64,000 bases of DNA from Trypanosoma brucei gambiense DAL972 (lineage: Eukaryota > Euglenozoa > Kinetoplastea > Trypanosomatida > Trypanosomatidae): the NCBI RefSeq assembly GCF_000210295.1, contig NC_026736.1, forward strand, positions 1,390,022 through 1,454,021, written 5' to 3'. This document shows positions 27,478 to 38,400 of this stretch, one piece after another (within the stretch, counting starts at the first letter, position 1; each line of letters starts with the position of its first letter). The notes beneath the pieces were generated by a model. The model was given only the letters and a program-made list of their open reading frames with translations. It had not been told where the DNA came from and made no database searches. Made by a program: the position numbers and the translations under genes.

Positions 27478-30057
27478 ATGCCACCACCGGCTCTACCAGC
27501 AATTCGCCACCCAAGTGGTCTCCAGAAACCTCCACTGCCTGCAATCAGGAAACCCACCATGGATGATGGAGTCGCGCGGATGTTGGAAACTGGAAACTTG
27601 TCTGCAGATGTTGATTTGGAGGAATTCTTCAATAAAGAAGGTGTCTTTAAAGCCGTGAAGGCACCAGTACATCCCGTTAAGGAGCGACAACTTCCCAGAG
27701 TCATGACAAAGACGTCTTCGTACGCAAGATACAATGGAGTATTGTTAGACATCGAGGACATCCGTAAGATTCCACCGAAGTTGAATTTGCAGGATCTTCG
27801 GGAGTGGGAAAATGGTGTAGATGATGACGACGATGCAAGCGATGTGACGTCTTCGTTGTACGGCACAGTACTAAAGAACGCTGGAGAAATCATGACCCAT
27901 TTGCAGGCTCCGCAGCGTAATGACACACGTACATATGTAGAACTTTTAGATGAGTACTCTATGCACGAATTTATTATCAGAAAGGGAATGACGCTCCGAA
28001 ATACACCGGAGTTTGCCTCTTTCAAGCGTCGATATAATTCCTGCTGGGGCAACATCGAGCATATAGTGGTGAAGTTGGAGAACTTCCTCAAAATGTATAA
28101 CGTCGAACTTGCTTTTGTGGATGGTAGAAAAGTCGCTGAGTTAGCTGCCTTTCAAGTGGATGACATTTTGAAGCGTGAAGATCTGTTACAGTGCTTTGCA
28201 AATCACGAAGAAGTAGAAGAGATGACTGCAAATGTGTCACAGTTGTATGCCGCTGCAGACAGCGGCCGAAAGTTGGCAGTAGAAAAAATTCAAGCTACGT
28301 GGCGTATGTACCAACAGCGCATCGCCTATCGGCATTTACTTGATGGAAAGAAGGCTGCCACTACCGTACAGCGCGCATGGACGTTATACCGGTTGCATTG
28401 TACAACGAGGAAGACAATCAAGGCGTTACGCGAAACGCGTTTACTTCGGTGGAAACACACGATGGAAGAGTTTATAAGGAAGTGGCCCAAGATCAGGGAT
28501 GGGCCTCGACGCATCATCCATGTGCCGTCGTTGTCGTATCCACGCTTTCATGCGAAGCACGTCCCGTTTTACCTTCTCTTTCAAATGGGGCAAATCATTC
28601 GTGTGTCGGATCTTAAGGATCCCAACGTTGAAATAATTCTTATTGTCCCCATGAGGCCGGAACCAGAGATATTAGAGTATTATTACTCAATGTTGGCGAG
28701 CGCCGGCGTACCAGACGTGAAAAGTCGTTTAACCTTGCTAGTTCCTGAGGAGGCGAAGCGGCTTCCAGGTGTTCTCAGTTTGACGAGGCTGATGCTTCTC
28801 AGCTCACGGCTGATGAAATGCCTCGCGTCAGCGAGCAAAGGCCGCGACACCTACATCGTTCCTGGTGTTGTGGGTGCTGAGGAGTTATCTCTTGCCACCG
28901 AACTGAATGTACCAATGCTTAGTGCAGATCCAAATATTGCTCAGGCGTTTGGAACAAAAAGTGGGGGTCGGCGGCTGATGGATTTAGCGGCCGTGCCGGC
29001 CCCTCCCGGTGCGCATGGGCTCAACGATAGGAATGATCTTCTCTCTGCGTTGGCGTTGCTTATGGTTAATTACAGGGAGGTTTCTCGGTGGCTTGTTAAG
29101 TTAGATACAGAATCTGGGAGTCGTGGTCACGCTTATTTTGATGTGAATCGTATTCACGTCATGGCTGGCGTCGACGAGAGCAAGAAGACGTATGAAAATG
29201 TTTTAGCTGAACTTAAGCAGCACGCCGGTAAGCGGGCCCGGCTGCTTAATCCGCTTAGTTACTCTGACTGGGAAGCATATCTGAATATGTTCGACGTGGT
29301 TGGAGGTTGTGTAGAGGCGGTACCCAATCGAATTAAGACATCCCTGACGGCAAATCTTTTCGTGGAACCGAGCGGTGTAGTGGCAGTTAACTCTGTTGTA
29401 GAACCGATGCTTGCTCCTGCTTTTACGGTTATTGGGTGTCAGTATCCGTTTTCAAAGGTGGTCCCGTACGCTGCGGTGCGTGATGCAGCGCTGGCTTTGG
29501 CCAAGGCTGCGTATCACAAGGGTATTATGGGCTACATGTCTGTTGATTTTGTTGTCACAGATGTCAGCGAGAATTCTTTACCTCGCTTGTATGCGGTTGA
29601 TGTTGACCTTTGCTTAACCAATAACGCAGCAGCGCATAGCTTCGCCTGTCTAGTGGCCGGTTGTGAATGGAATGCCGAGGAGGGAACCTGCTTATTCCGT
29701 GGCACCGCTAATAGTCTGTCATATGCGTATAGTGGGTTGATATATAGCCCACTTCTCGCTTCCGTGAGGCACAAGTCATTCTTTACTCTTTGTCATCGAA
29801 AGGGGTTAACATTTGATAGCCAATTACAGTCTGGTATTGTGTATCACCTACTTTCCATTATCACATGTGGCTGCGTTGGTGTGTTGTCTCTCGGAACACA
29901 GCGCAATGTTGTGGCCAGGAAAATGAAGGAATTTCAAAGCTTACTGAACTTGGAGTTGCCAAAACAGGGCGAGCACACGGGGGAAAGTAACATCATGTAC
30001 TTCTATTCTGCAACCCACCAACTGGTACGTTCTGTGCAAGTATCTGAAATGAAGTAA
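27478..30057 (+). CDS. IQ-motif protein resembling IQCH
   Basis: This 859-residue protein resembles IQ domain-containing protein H, found in flagellated eukaryotes and abundant in animal testis. A Pro-rich N-terminus (MPPPALPAIRHP) is followed by a helical region and two IQ motifs at about 268-305 (IQATWRMYQQRIAYR and VQRAWTLYRL), which should bind calmodulin. The C-terminal 500 residues form a folded region with ATP-grasp-like features (FYLLFQMGQIIRVSDL, VEIILIVPMRPEPEILEYY, YMSVDFVV..LYAVDVDLCLT), matching the large conserved part of IQCH. A flagellar role would fit its IFT neighbours but is inferred. The start is the ATG at 27478, the first after the splice signal. Confidence 0.75.
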   Translation: MPPPALPAIRHPSGLQKPPLPAIRKPTMDDGVARMLETGNLSADVDLEEFFNKEGVFKAVKAPVHPVKERQLPRVMTKTSSYARYNGVLLDIEDIRKIPPKLNLQDLREWENGVDDDDDASDVTSSLYGTVLKNAGEIMTHLQAPQRNDTRTYVELLDEYSMHEFIIRKGMTLRNTPEFASFKRRYNSCWGNIEHIVVKLENFLKMYNVELAFVDGRKVAELAAFQVDDILKREDLLQCFANHEEVEEMTANVSQLYAAADSGRKLAVEKIQATWRMYQQRIAYRHLLDGKKAATTVQRAWTLYRLHCTTRKTIKALRETRLLRWKHTMEEFIRKWPKIRDGPRRIIHVPSLSYPRFHAKHVPFYLLFQMGQIIRVSDLKDPNVEIILIVPMRPEPEILEYYYSMLASAGVPDVKSRLTLLVPEEAKRLPGVLSLTRLMLLSSRLMKCLASASKGRDTYIVPGVVGAEELSLATELNVPMLSADPNIAQAFGTKSGGRRLMDLAAVPAPPGAHGLNDRNDLLSALALLMVNYREVSRWLVKLDTESGSRGHAYFDVNRIHVMAGVDESKKTYENVLAELKQHAGKRARLLNPLSYSDWEAYLNMFDVVGGCVEAVPNRIKTSLTANLFVEPSGVVAVNSVVEPMLAPAFTVIGCQYPFSKVVPYAAVRDAALALAKAAYHKGIMGYMSVDFVVTDVSENSLPRLYAVDVDLCLTNNAAAHSFACLVAGCEWNAEEGTCLFRGTANSLSYAYSGLIYSPLLASVRHKSFFTLCHRKGLTFDSQLQSGIVYHLLSIITCGCVGVLSLGTQRNVVARKMKEFQSLLNLELPKQGEHTGESNIMYFYSATHQLVRSVQVSEMK

Positions 30058-30794
30058 TGTGCCGTTGGTGTGGTAGGGAAGTGGAGTATGGAAATTATTT
30101 TGGAATCACACTTTCTGATGCCTAAAATTTGTGGTGCAAACATGTCGTACATGGATCGTAACTGCGTCTCATTTAAACCCACACGAAATGTAACTTGCGA
30201 ACAGGTGTGTTAAGGTTCTTTCGCTACCCCATGCGAGTTGTTATCGTTGCAGCTTTATTGTAAATGAAGGAGCCATCACCACCTCTTCCACCACTCCGTC
30301 TTCTTCTTTACATGTAACTTACAGTGCTTATTTCCCCCTCCTGAATATGTGTGTGTGTGTTTTTTTGTGCGTTCTTTTGTTGTTGATGTTGCTGTTACCA
30401 TTCAGTTGCAATTGTTCATACACATTTCACACGCCCTTTTACTCACATGACTCTTTTCCACATTCATCCCTCTCGCTGCGGTCGTTTTCATTCCGGTCGC
30501 CAGCACAGAAGGCGCACCTTTCAGTTGTTGTTTAGGTTTAGGCTTTTTTTTGTTGTTTTCCCTTTTTCATATTTGTTACTCTGCGTATTCCTCCGTGGGA
30601 GTATTTTTCATACCTCTGAAGGCCCACCAATAAGGTACCATTGTTACTGACTCCCTACATTAAGGGGTGTTGTAGTGCATTTGAAGGGAGAAGGCAGGTG
30701 CTGCGTGGAGGAGAAAGCGAGAGGCAAAGGAAAAGGAAACAGAAAAAGCTGTGTTGTTCAGAGGAAGCGGGCGGAAGGTAAATATCATCAGGTC
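30058..30794. other. Intergenic spacer before RPN1
   Basis: The 737-base spacer includes a GT run at about 30349-30360, a GTT/GCTGTT-rich stretch, and the RPN1 splice signal. No other gene was seen. Confidence 0.65.
30542..30601 (+). promoter_or_regulatory. Candidate trans-splice signal of RPN1
   Basis: A pyrimidine-rich tract from 30543 to about 30593 is followed by AG at 30600-30601. The leader to the ATG at 30795 has no ATG, supporting that start over the longer open frame. Confidence 0.55.
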
Positions 30795-33530
30795 ATGTCG
30801 GACAACAGAAAAGCAGTGGACGTTACCGTTCTGTCAGAGGATCCTAAGAAGAAAGAAAATGAGAAGAAAGCACGTGAGGCTGAGTCGCTCAAAATGAGTG
30901 AAGAGGATGAACGCATAAAAGGCCAAGTTGAACTTCTTGTTACGCGCGTGGGCGACAGCAACACTGAGTTGGCAGCGGTTGCGGTTGATCAACTGATTGA
31001 TTTGCTGCGGACGCACACAAGCGGCAGCGTGGCATCGGTTCCAAAACCACTCAAGTATGTCCGCTCCATGTACGGGCAATTGGAGAGGGTTCAGAAAGAG
31101 ACTACTAACCCTAAGCTCGCTGTTCGCCTCCACGACGTACTTTCTTTCGTGGCTATGACTATTGAGTTCCCTGATGGCCAGCGTCCGGCTCTAGAGCACA
31201 AATTGCTAGGTACTCAAGATGATCTCGCCCATTGGGGTCACGAGTATCTCCGCTTCCTCGCCGGGTGCATTAGTACAGAATGGAAGGAACGTGTTAGCAA
31301 GGGAGAAAGTGTCGTCCACTTGGATGGCTTTGTTCAACAAATTGTGAGCTATATGGTGAAACACCAGGATGAACCTACAGCCGTCGACCTCCTTATGGAA
31401 GTGGAGAACATCAAAGCAATCATTCCATTTATTGATGGTCACAACCACAGGCGTATTGCATCTTACTTGGCTGCTGCGAGTAAGTATTTAACTCGTCCAA
31501 TGGACACTGAGGCTCTCCGTGTGGTGTATGATATTTATGTAAAAATGGAATCGTACACGGAGGCTCTCTTTGTAGCCTTGCAGTTAGGTGATCGTGCTGC
31601 CGTGGAGAACCTCTTCAAAATGTGCGAGAAGTCTTCTGTAAGCTTGCAAATGGCGCTGAGTTGTGCGCGCTATAGGTTTTTCCTTCCAAACGACAATGAG
31701 GAACAAGGAATTCTCTCTAGTGCTAACGGTAATATGAAACTTTCAGAGCTGTATCGTCACGTCGCAACGGAGCTTGATGCTATGACTCCGCTGACACCCG
31801 AGGATATATTTAAGACAGGTCTTGACGGGAAGCAGTCCAGCAGTGCCTCTGACAGCTCCTTCAAACTTGCATGTTCCTTCGCTAGTGGTCTCGTAAACTG
31901 TGGATATGGTAAGGATATGTATTTGACAGGTGAGGAAGCCACGTGGCCCAGTGAGCAAACTGATAACCGCCTCTTCGCAACAACATCCATGTTGGGACTT
32001 ATTCATCTATGGGATCACGCGGACGGTCTACTGGAAATTGAAAAATACCTCCACTCAGATACTGTCAATATCAGAGCTGGTGCTTGCCTGGCCACTGGTA
32101 TTTCCCTATGCGGGGTGAGCCATCCCTACGACCCTGCTCTTGGACTCCTCAACGATTTTGTGTGTGCCCCGCATAAAGAGGTCAGGATTGGTGCTATTCT
32201 TGGCTTAGGTTACGCTTATGCAGGGTCGATGCGGGAGGAAATAAGGGAATTGTTGGTACCAATCCTTATCGATGGCGAACAAACAATGGAGGTTCAGTGT
32301 TTGACAGCGCTTGCACTTTCAATGGTTTTCGTCGGCTCCACAGACGAGGGGATGGTCGAGACGATAACGCATATTCTTTTGGAGATGCCAGAAAAGGACC
32401 TAAAGGAATCCGCCACCTGCTACATTATCCTTGCACTGGGCTGCCTGTTTCTTGGACGGCAAGAAGCTGCTGATACTCTTCTGGACACTTTGCAAACATC
32501 TTCACCTATTATAAGACGTTATGCAGAGATCGTAGTGCGTAGCTGCGCCTACGCGGCAACAGGGAACGTGGTTGTCATCCAGAACTTCTTTCACGCAATC
32601 GCCGAGAACGATGAGCCTGAAGATACTGAGGTTCCTGCGGCCGAGGGCGACGGAAATGGTCAACAGCAGAAAAAAAACCGACAGCAGCAGTCCACAGAGA
32701 ATGCAGCGCATTTAAACTATAAGGCCGCTGCAGTACTTGGTATTGCATTGGTTGCCCTTGGAGAGGATATTGGAACAGAGATGGCCAAGCGTTCAATCAT
32801 TCATACACTTCTCGTCGACACGGTGAGCAAAGGTGAGGCAAATATATCGGGCAGGCATGCCATACCCCTGGCGTACGCATTGCTTTCAGCATCCAACCCC
32901 GGTATGCAGGTCGTAGAGACACTCAACCGCCTCTCACACGACAGCGACATGCTCACTGCAATAAATGCTATTGTGGCCATGGGTATAGTGGCTGCAGGAA
33001 GTAACAACGCCAGGGTTGTGAGCAAACTACGGAACCTCGCTTTATATTACCAGAAAGATCGCTTCGCTTCTTATCTTTTCTCGGTGAGACTTGCGCAGGG
33101 GTTTACAATGATGGGTAGGGGCCATTTAACCCTTTCCCCATTGTTGAATGACCGTTCACTGGTTTCCCCCACGGCACTCATGGGGTTGCTTGTATTTTTA
33201 CACAGCGCTCTGAACTTCGAGGAAATCATCCTCGGTAAGTACAGCTATATGGTCTCCAGTATTGCTCCCAGCATTAACCCGCGCATGGTGCTTGCAGTTG
33301 ATGATCAGATGGAAGTTGTTAAAGATGGCGTGCAGGTGCGCGTGGGATTGCCTGTTGATACCGTCGCTGTTGCTGGGAAACCGAAATCCATCACAGGTTT
33401 CCAGACTCAAACCACACCAACGCTTATTAGCGTCACAGACAAGGTAGAGGTTGCCTCTCAGAAGTACAGGCCGGTTGCCAGCGTTGTGGAGGGTACATTT
33501 GTTGTGGAAGAGAAACCAAATGTGGAGTAG
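30795..33530 (+). CDS. RPN1: 26S proteasome regulatory subunit RPN1 (PSMD2)
   Basis: RPN1 is the large non-ATPase scaffold of the 19S base that receives ubiquitin receptors and UBP6. The 911-residue protein has a charged N-terminus, the helical domain seen in the family (VELLVTRVGDSNTELAAVAVDQLIDLLRT; WGHEYLRFLAGCI), and proteasome/cyclosome repeats between about 400 and 790 (for example VNIRAGACLATGISLCGV, VRIGAILGLGYAYAGS, LTALALSMVFVGS, YKAAAVLGIALVALG). The C-terminal beta domain ends GFQTQTTPTLISVTDKVE. A Gln/Asn-rich acidic insert near 620-645 interrupts the repeats. Length matches human PSMD2 (908), which distinguishes it from RPN2. Confidence 0.95.
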   Translation: MSDNRKAVDVTVLSEDPKKKENEKKAREAESLKMSEEDERIKGQVELLVTRVGDSNTELAAVAVDQLIDLLRTHTSGSVASVPKPLKYVRSMYGQLERVQKETTNPKLAVRLHDVLSFVAMTIEFPDGQRPALEHKLLGTQDDLAHWGHEYLRFLAGCISTEWKERVSKGESVVHLDGFVQQIVSYMVKHQDEPTAVDLLMEVENIKAIIPFIDGHNHRRIASYLAAASKYLTRPMDTEALRVVYDIYVKMESYTEALFVALQLGDRAAVENLFKMCEKSSVSLQMALSCARYRFFLPNDNEEQGILSSANGNMKLSELYRHVATELDAMTPLTPEDIFKTGLDGKQSSSASDSSFKLACSFASGLVNCGYGKDMYLTGEEATWPSEQTDNRLFATTSMLGLIHLWDHADGLLEIEKYLHSDTVNIRAGACLATGISLCGVSHPYDPALGLLNDFVCAPHKEVRIGAILGLGYAYAGSMREEIRELLVPILIDGEQTMEVQCLTALALSMVFVGSTDEGMVETITHILLEMPEKDLKESATCYIILALGCLFLGRQEAADTLLDTLQTSSPIIRRYAEIVVRSCAYAATGNVVVIQNFFHAIAENDEPEDTEVPAAEGDGNGQQQKKNRQQQSTENAAHLNYKAAAVLGIALVALGEDIGTEMAKRSIIHTLLVDTVSKGEANISGRHAIPLAYALLSASNPGMQVVETLNRLSHDSDMLTAINAIVAMGIVAAGSNNARVVSKLRNLALYYQKDRFASYLFSVRLAQGFTMMGRGHLTLSPLLNDRSLVSPTALMGLLVFLHSALNFEEIILGKYSYMVSSIAPSINPRMVLAVDDQMEVVKDGVQVRVGLPVDTVAVAGKPKSITGFQTQTTPTLISVTDKVEVASQKYRPVASVVEGTFVVEEKPNVE

Positions 33531-33701
33531 ACGAGGGGTTGGAGTGTGTTGCGATATAAATACCAGCAGTAAAAAGGAGTGGGACGAATAGGAAAGCAAA
33601 AACAAAAAAAATGGAAGGGTAAGAAAGTTTCAAAAAGGGGCGATGTAACCACACGTGCGCGTACAAACAAGCTGTGGGAGTCCCAGGGGAAAGAGAGTGT
33701 C

Positions 33702-33722
33702 TGTGTGTGTGTGTGTGTGTGT
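33702..33722. repeat. (GT)n microsatellite
   Basis: About ten GT units, 170 bases after the RPN1 stop. Confidence 0.9.
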
Positions 33723-34488
33723 GGAAAAGCTATTAGCTGACGTAAAGGAGAAAGCGATGTGTGGAAAAGGGATGAAGAAGGGAATGCTGATAAGAAGAAA
33801 AGGGTAAGATACCTGAGGGAGGAAAGATAAAGGAAAGAAGTTCAGGCATCCATACAAGTTAGTTGAGGCCGCACGCTATTGGAGGTCTATGTTGAGGGTT
33901 TGTGCCAACCACTTTTCCTTCCCATGTTCACTCATTCACGTGATAAATTCTTCTGTGTTTGTTTCTCTTTGCCTTCGAACGAGTGTGTTTGTCTCTTTCT
34001 GCGTCTGGCGGTTTAGAATAAGTCCCTCCTGCGAACTGTGCTGCGCTTCCATGATTATTTGTTTTATTTCCTCAAGTGAGGATGCTATTACGGGAAACTG
34101 ATGAGACTCACCGCAACAGATTTTCACTTTTCCCCTTTTATTCTCTTTCGGAAATGTCGGCATACATGAAATTTTTTTTGTTGGTTTCGCACCGGAACTG
34201 TAAAGGAGGGACTTGGTAAAACGTGTTTACCACACAATCATTACATGGGACAAATCGATTCTAGCGACTCTATTTAATGTATTTGCGCGAGTCTCTGACG
34301 CACAGGGATGCATTCCGTGACTAATATGCCACTGAATCTCTTCACATCCATTTCCGTTTCAGTGTCACCCTTCCTTTTGCAGCTTGTGTGTCGGCTGAGG
34401 CAACAAACTGAAGCTGTTGGACATAATGCCAATTAACTGATTGGACAATTTTTGTTTGTCAGACGTTGACGGGGGACACAAAATGGTA

Positions 34489-34517
34489 CACACACACACA
34501 CACACACACATACACAC
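34489..34517. repeat. (CA)n microsatellite
   Basis: About fourteen CA units with one TA interruption, in the gene-free stretch. Confidence 0.9.
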
Positions 34518-35180
34518 GCAGAAGATTTGCTACTGTGCTCTTACGATTATTCCATTAGTTTCAAACTAAAGGAAAAAACCAGTATTTGTGGGAACGGTGG
34601 AATTCGCTGGTAACATTATTCGTTGGCACCCACTTGGCGAAATAGCCGGTCGATATCAGCTTTACCGAAATCTCAGGGAACTATCAGTACGCCTTCACTT
34701 TCCTATGGTACCAAAACTCACAAAATTGCTGATGTTCAAACACTGAAGAATGAAAGATGACCTGTACTTCTTTGGGGTGGGGACTTCTGCTGAAGGAGTA
34801 GTCGGTATGCTGTCGACACTTTTTTTTTTTAAGCACCAAAGGGGGAAAGAGTAAGTGCTGCATGCCTGGTAGTTTACAATTATATCTTGAGCAAAGGAAT
34901 TACCTTTTCGATCACAAACTTTAAAAAGTTCCGGCGGTGCTGCATCTGAGAGTAATTTTTTTTTTTATCACTAGAAAAGCAGCCAGTAGCGCTTAGAAAG
35001 TTCAGAAGAGAGCGCACAAGATATCACTTCACATTTTACCATTCCACGCACTAAACTGGGTATTTTTGTAACTTTTTTTTGTATTTACACTGTGTTTAAG
35101 GCCATGAGGGCGCAATATGTAACAAGCCTTTTGAGCACTATGCTTTAAGTGTGTGCATGACGAGCTAATCTAACATATGA

Positions 35181-35210
35181 CTGCTTTCTTTGCTTCCCTT
35201 GTACCCATAG
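35181..35210 (+). promoter_or_regulatory. Candidate trans-splice signal of the DOCK gene
   Basis: CTGCTTTCTTTGCTTCCCTT is followed by AG at 35209-35210. The 234-base leader to the ATG at 35445 contains no ATG. Confidence 0.6.
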
Positions 35211-35444
35211 GAGGAGGATTCCGACTTAATAAGTTTTCTGTAGTTACCAGATAATCATAAAACGTGTCAACACAAAATACAACCAAAGAGGAAGGGAGAA
35301 AAACAATAAAATACAAGGGGGAAATTTTGTCGATAATTGTGAAAGAAAAGATAAAACGGAAGCAGTGCGGGTAGTTAAGTCATATCTGGTAGTTTGATCT
35401 GTTCGGCTCACAGAGTAAACAAATCACCGAGTTGCTCAAAAAAT

Positions 35445-38400
35445 ATGGAAGAGGACAAAAATCATTGGAGTTACGACGCGGAAAACGAGGGTGTGTTACG
35501 CGACACCCCCTCTCCACTTCAGATACAAGAATCCTTTGGGAACGATGGGAATACACAAACAGAAGGTAATGAGCACGGTGATTCTACAACAGAAGAAAAT
35601 ATCAGCAACAGCGAAGTAAAATGTGAAATTGAAATTAGGGAAAAGATTCATCCGGATGCCGAAGAGGAAGAGGCACGTCTCAGAGCTGAGGAGGAGGCAC
35701 GTCTCAGAGCTGAGGAGGAGGCACGTCTCAGAGCTGAGGAGGAGGCACGTCTCAGAGCTGAGGAGGAAGCACGTCTCAGAGCTGAGGAGGAAGCACGTCT
35801 CAGAGCTGAGGAGGAAGCACGTCTCAGAGCTGAGGAGGAGGCACGTCTCAGAGCTGAGGAGGAAGCACGTCTCAGAGCTGAGGAGGAAGCACGTCTCAGA
35901 GCTGAGGAGGAAGCACGTCTCAGAGCTGAGGAGGAAGCACGTCTCAGAGCTGAGGAGGAAGCACGTCTCAGAGCTGAGGAGGAAGCACGTCTCAGAGCTG
36001 AGGAGGAAGCACGTCTCAGAGCTGAGGAGGAAGCACGTCTCAGAGCTGAGGAGGAAGCACGTCTCAGAGCTGAGGAGGAAGCACGTCTCAGAGCTGAGGA
36101 GGAAGCACGTCTCAGAGCTGAGGAGGAAGCACGTCTCAGAGCTGAGGAGGAAGCACGTCTCAGAGCTGAGGAGGAGGCACGTCTCAGAGCTGAGGAGGAA
36201 GCACGTCTCAGAGCTGAGGAGGAAGCACGTCTCAGAGCTGAGGAGGAAGCACGTCTCAGAGCTGAGGAGGAAGCACGTCTCAGAGCTGAGGAGGAAGCAC
36301 GTCTCAGAGCTGAGGAGGAAGCACGTCTCAGAGCTGAGGAGGAGGCACGTCTCAGAGCTGAGGAGGAGGCACGTCTCAGAGCTGAGGAGGAAGCACGTCT
36401 CAGAGCTGAAGAGGAGGCACGTCTCAGAGCTGAGGAGGAAGCACATCTTGAAAGTAAAGACTCTTCCGTGAAACGACCCATCCAATGTGACGATGGTTGT
36501 AGGTGGATTAGGGCTGATGAAGATGCAGCAGTTTCAGCAATTGAGGGGCCCACAGGTTCAGCTTTAGATGATTGTCTTTCGTATTCGTTTGTTGGTATAA
36601 GTTCCTCTGAAGTTTCTGTGGGAGGGGATAACTGCGATGCATTTATGGGTAAAGGTGATACATCATCGGCAAGTGATAACGCGCGTAGTGATCACTTGAC
36701 CGGCCGTTCTTGTTCCAAAACAGTGCCCTTGAAACATCCGTTAACAAATAACATTCCATGCCATGATGAGTTTGAAATTTGCATGGAGGAAGAGCTGCTG
36801 CGCATGGGTTACGCTGAATCGGATATCCACGTCCGCTACCTGGAACTTCACCACCACGAGACGGCACGGGAGCCTGGGCGTTGTCTGTATCCTCCTCTTG
36901 AGAGTGGAGGTGGTGTCTTTTCCCCACAAAACATTCAAATTGGTTTCTTCAGAAGCAAACAGGTCGTCATTGCTTCCCACGCCTTGGTATCCAGGAGAGT
37001 GGCTAAGCGCGAAAGGAGCGCTAAAGGTGGTGAGAGGGCTTTAAGCGAATCGCGGTTCTTCTTCGAGAATGAACTAATGTCCGACACTACGGTTACAACG
37101 GAAGACAGAAATTTACCTCACAATAGCCCTGATGAGCAACTTGTTGAGGAACAGAAACTAAGGACTAACCAAAATAACCTCGTGGCAGCTGCGCTCTCCC
37201 GTTTTACCCTTGGTGACCCTGTTCAAGTGTGGGAGCAGGCATGCGGATTCTCCCTTGATCCTGTCCCCGGTATTAGGGATGGTGTGAGACAACTTCCTAC
37301 ACATGTGACTGGGGGGACGTCTTCGTATATATGGGCACACGAAATCGCAACTAACAAGCCGGTTCCCGCGATGAAAGCCTTTGACTCCGACGTTCTGCTT
37401 CGTGTTGAATGTACGTCTATCGCGAGTCGACTCCTCGAGGTACACAAGGATGCAGTAGATCCTGTCATTGTATCGGTGGCATTCTACAGTATGGGCTCAA
37501 GTACCAAGTTAAAGGTGTCTGAGACATTCTTTTTTGATTCGTGTGTCGACATTTTCTACCCTCACAAGGAGCGCAGTGAACTCAACAGAGAAAGTCGAGC
37601 GATGGCTTTTATTCCACAAGAGTTCTTCGCCTCCCTTTACCTCGTTATGCGTGTGTACCGACCCTGCTGTGAGGATCAGGACAGTTATGTAGACCTCTAC
37701 AGCAGACCCGACCGCTACAAAAGCCAGCAGGTTACTCTTATGAAGCAGAACACACAGCTGCTTGCCATGAAATCTGATATTTTTGAGGAAATTGGCTGGT
37801 ACATGATGCCTTGTGTAAAGAATAAGAGTGTGGTTGAAACGTTGGAGACTACCAAATTGTACCAAAGAGGGGTGCCCGATGCACAGCTATTTCAATTGGT
37901 AGAAAATGAGCGTGCGCAGAAAGCATTAGCCACACTCCCTTTCTTCGCTTCTTTCAGCTTGAAGCATTGTAAGGGATGCGAAGTTGAGTTCCCGTCCCAG
38001 CATGATGAACCACTTCCTGAGGAAAATGAGACGATTATCAAGGTGTGCACCCGAAGCGATACCGAAGTACAGGAGGAAACTTGCCGATTCGTTCCTTGCA
38101 TCATACCCATACTAAACTCAGGGTTTTTCAACTCTTATCATAATGTGTACTACTTTCGTCTTGACAGGGTGAAACTGGTAAGCACTGGGATATTACGAAC
38201 TGTTCCTTCGACGCACCGCACATTTGTCATGGAGATCAATGTAAGAGACAACGACACATCATTGTCTGGTGAAAACCTACCGCTTTTGTACGGGAACCGG
38301 CTATCAGCAAAGACACTGCAGACGTCCGTGTGGGCCTCAGCTGTTCACAATTCTCTTGACTTTTCGTTGAGCGATGAGTTTAAGGTGCAACTGCCACTCC

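Larger units (their letters stand above)
33531..35444. other. 1.9 kb gene-free stretch before the DOCK gene
   Basis: This is the longest spacer of the window. It contains a GT run, a CA run, several T tracts and the DOCK splice signal. A 70-codon frame at 33889-34101 starts with ATG but has a Cys/Phe/Ser-rich translation with no family likeness. A 59-codon ATG-less frame at 34570-34746 was also examined and not accepted. I saw no retroposon (ingi/RIME) signature, tRNA or snRNA. Confidence 0.55.

Noticed and set aside
33889..34101. 70-codon ATG frame in the gene-free stretch
   Set aside because: No nearby strong splice signal and a Cys/Phe-rich translation unlike neighbouring proteins; chance is likely.
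34570..34746. 58-codon frame reading VEFAGNIIRWHPLGEIAGRY
   Set aside because: It reads somewhat protein-like but has no early ATG and no recognised relative; a decayed gene fragment cannot be shown from one sequence.
33531..35444. Possible retroposon (ingi/RIME) or strand-switch region
   Set aside because: No reverse-transcriptase-like reading or element ends were recognised, and genes on both sides are on the same strand.
35496..36553. Three long open frames across the repeat on both strands
   Set aside because: They exist because a 24-bp unit lacking stops in several registers is repeated 32 times; their proteins are pure repeats and lack independent start signals.
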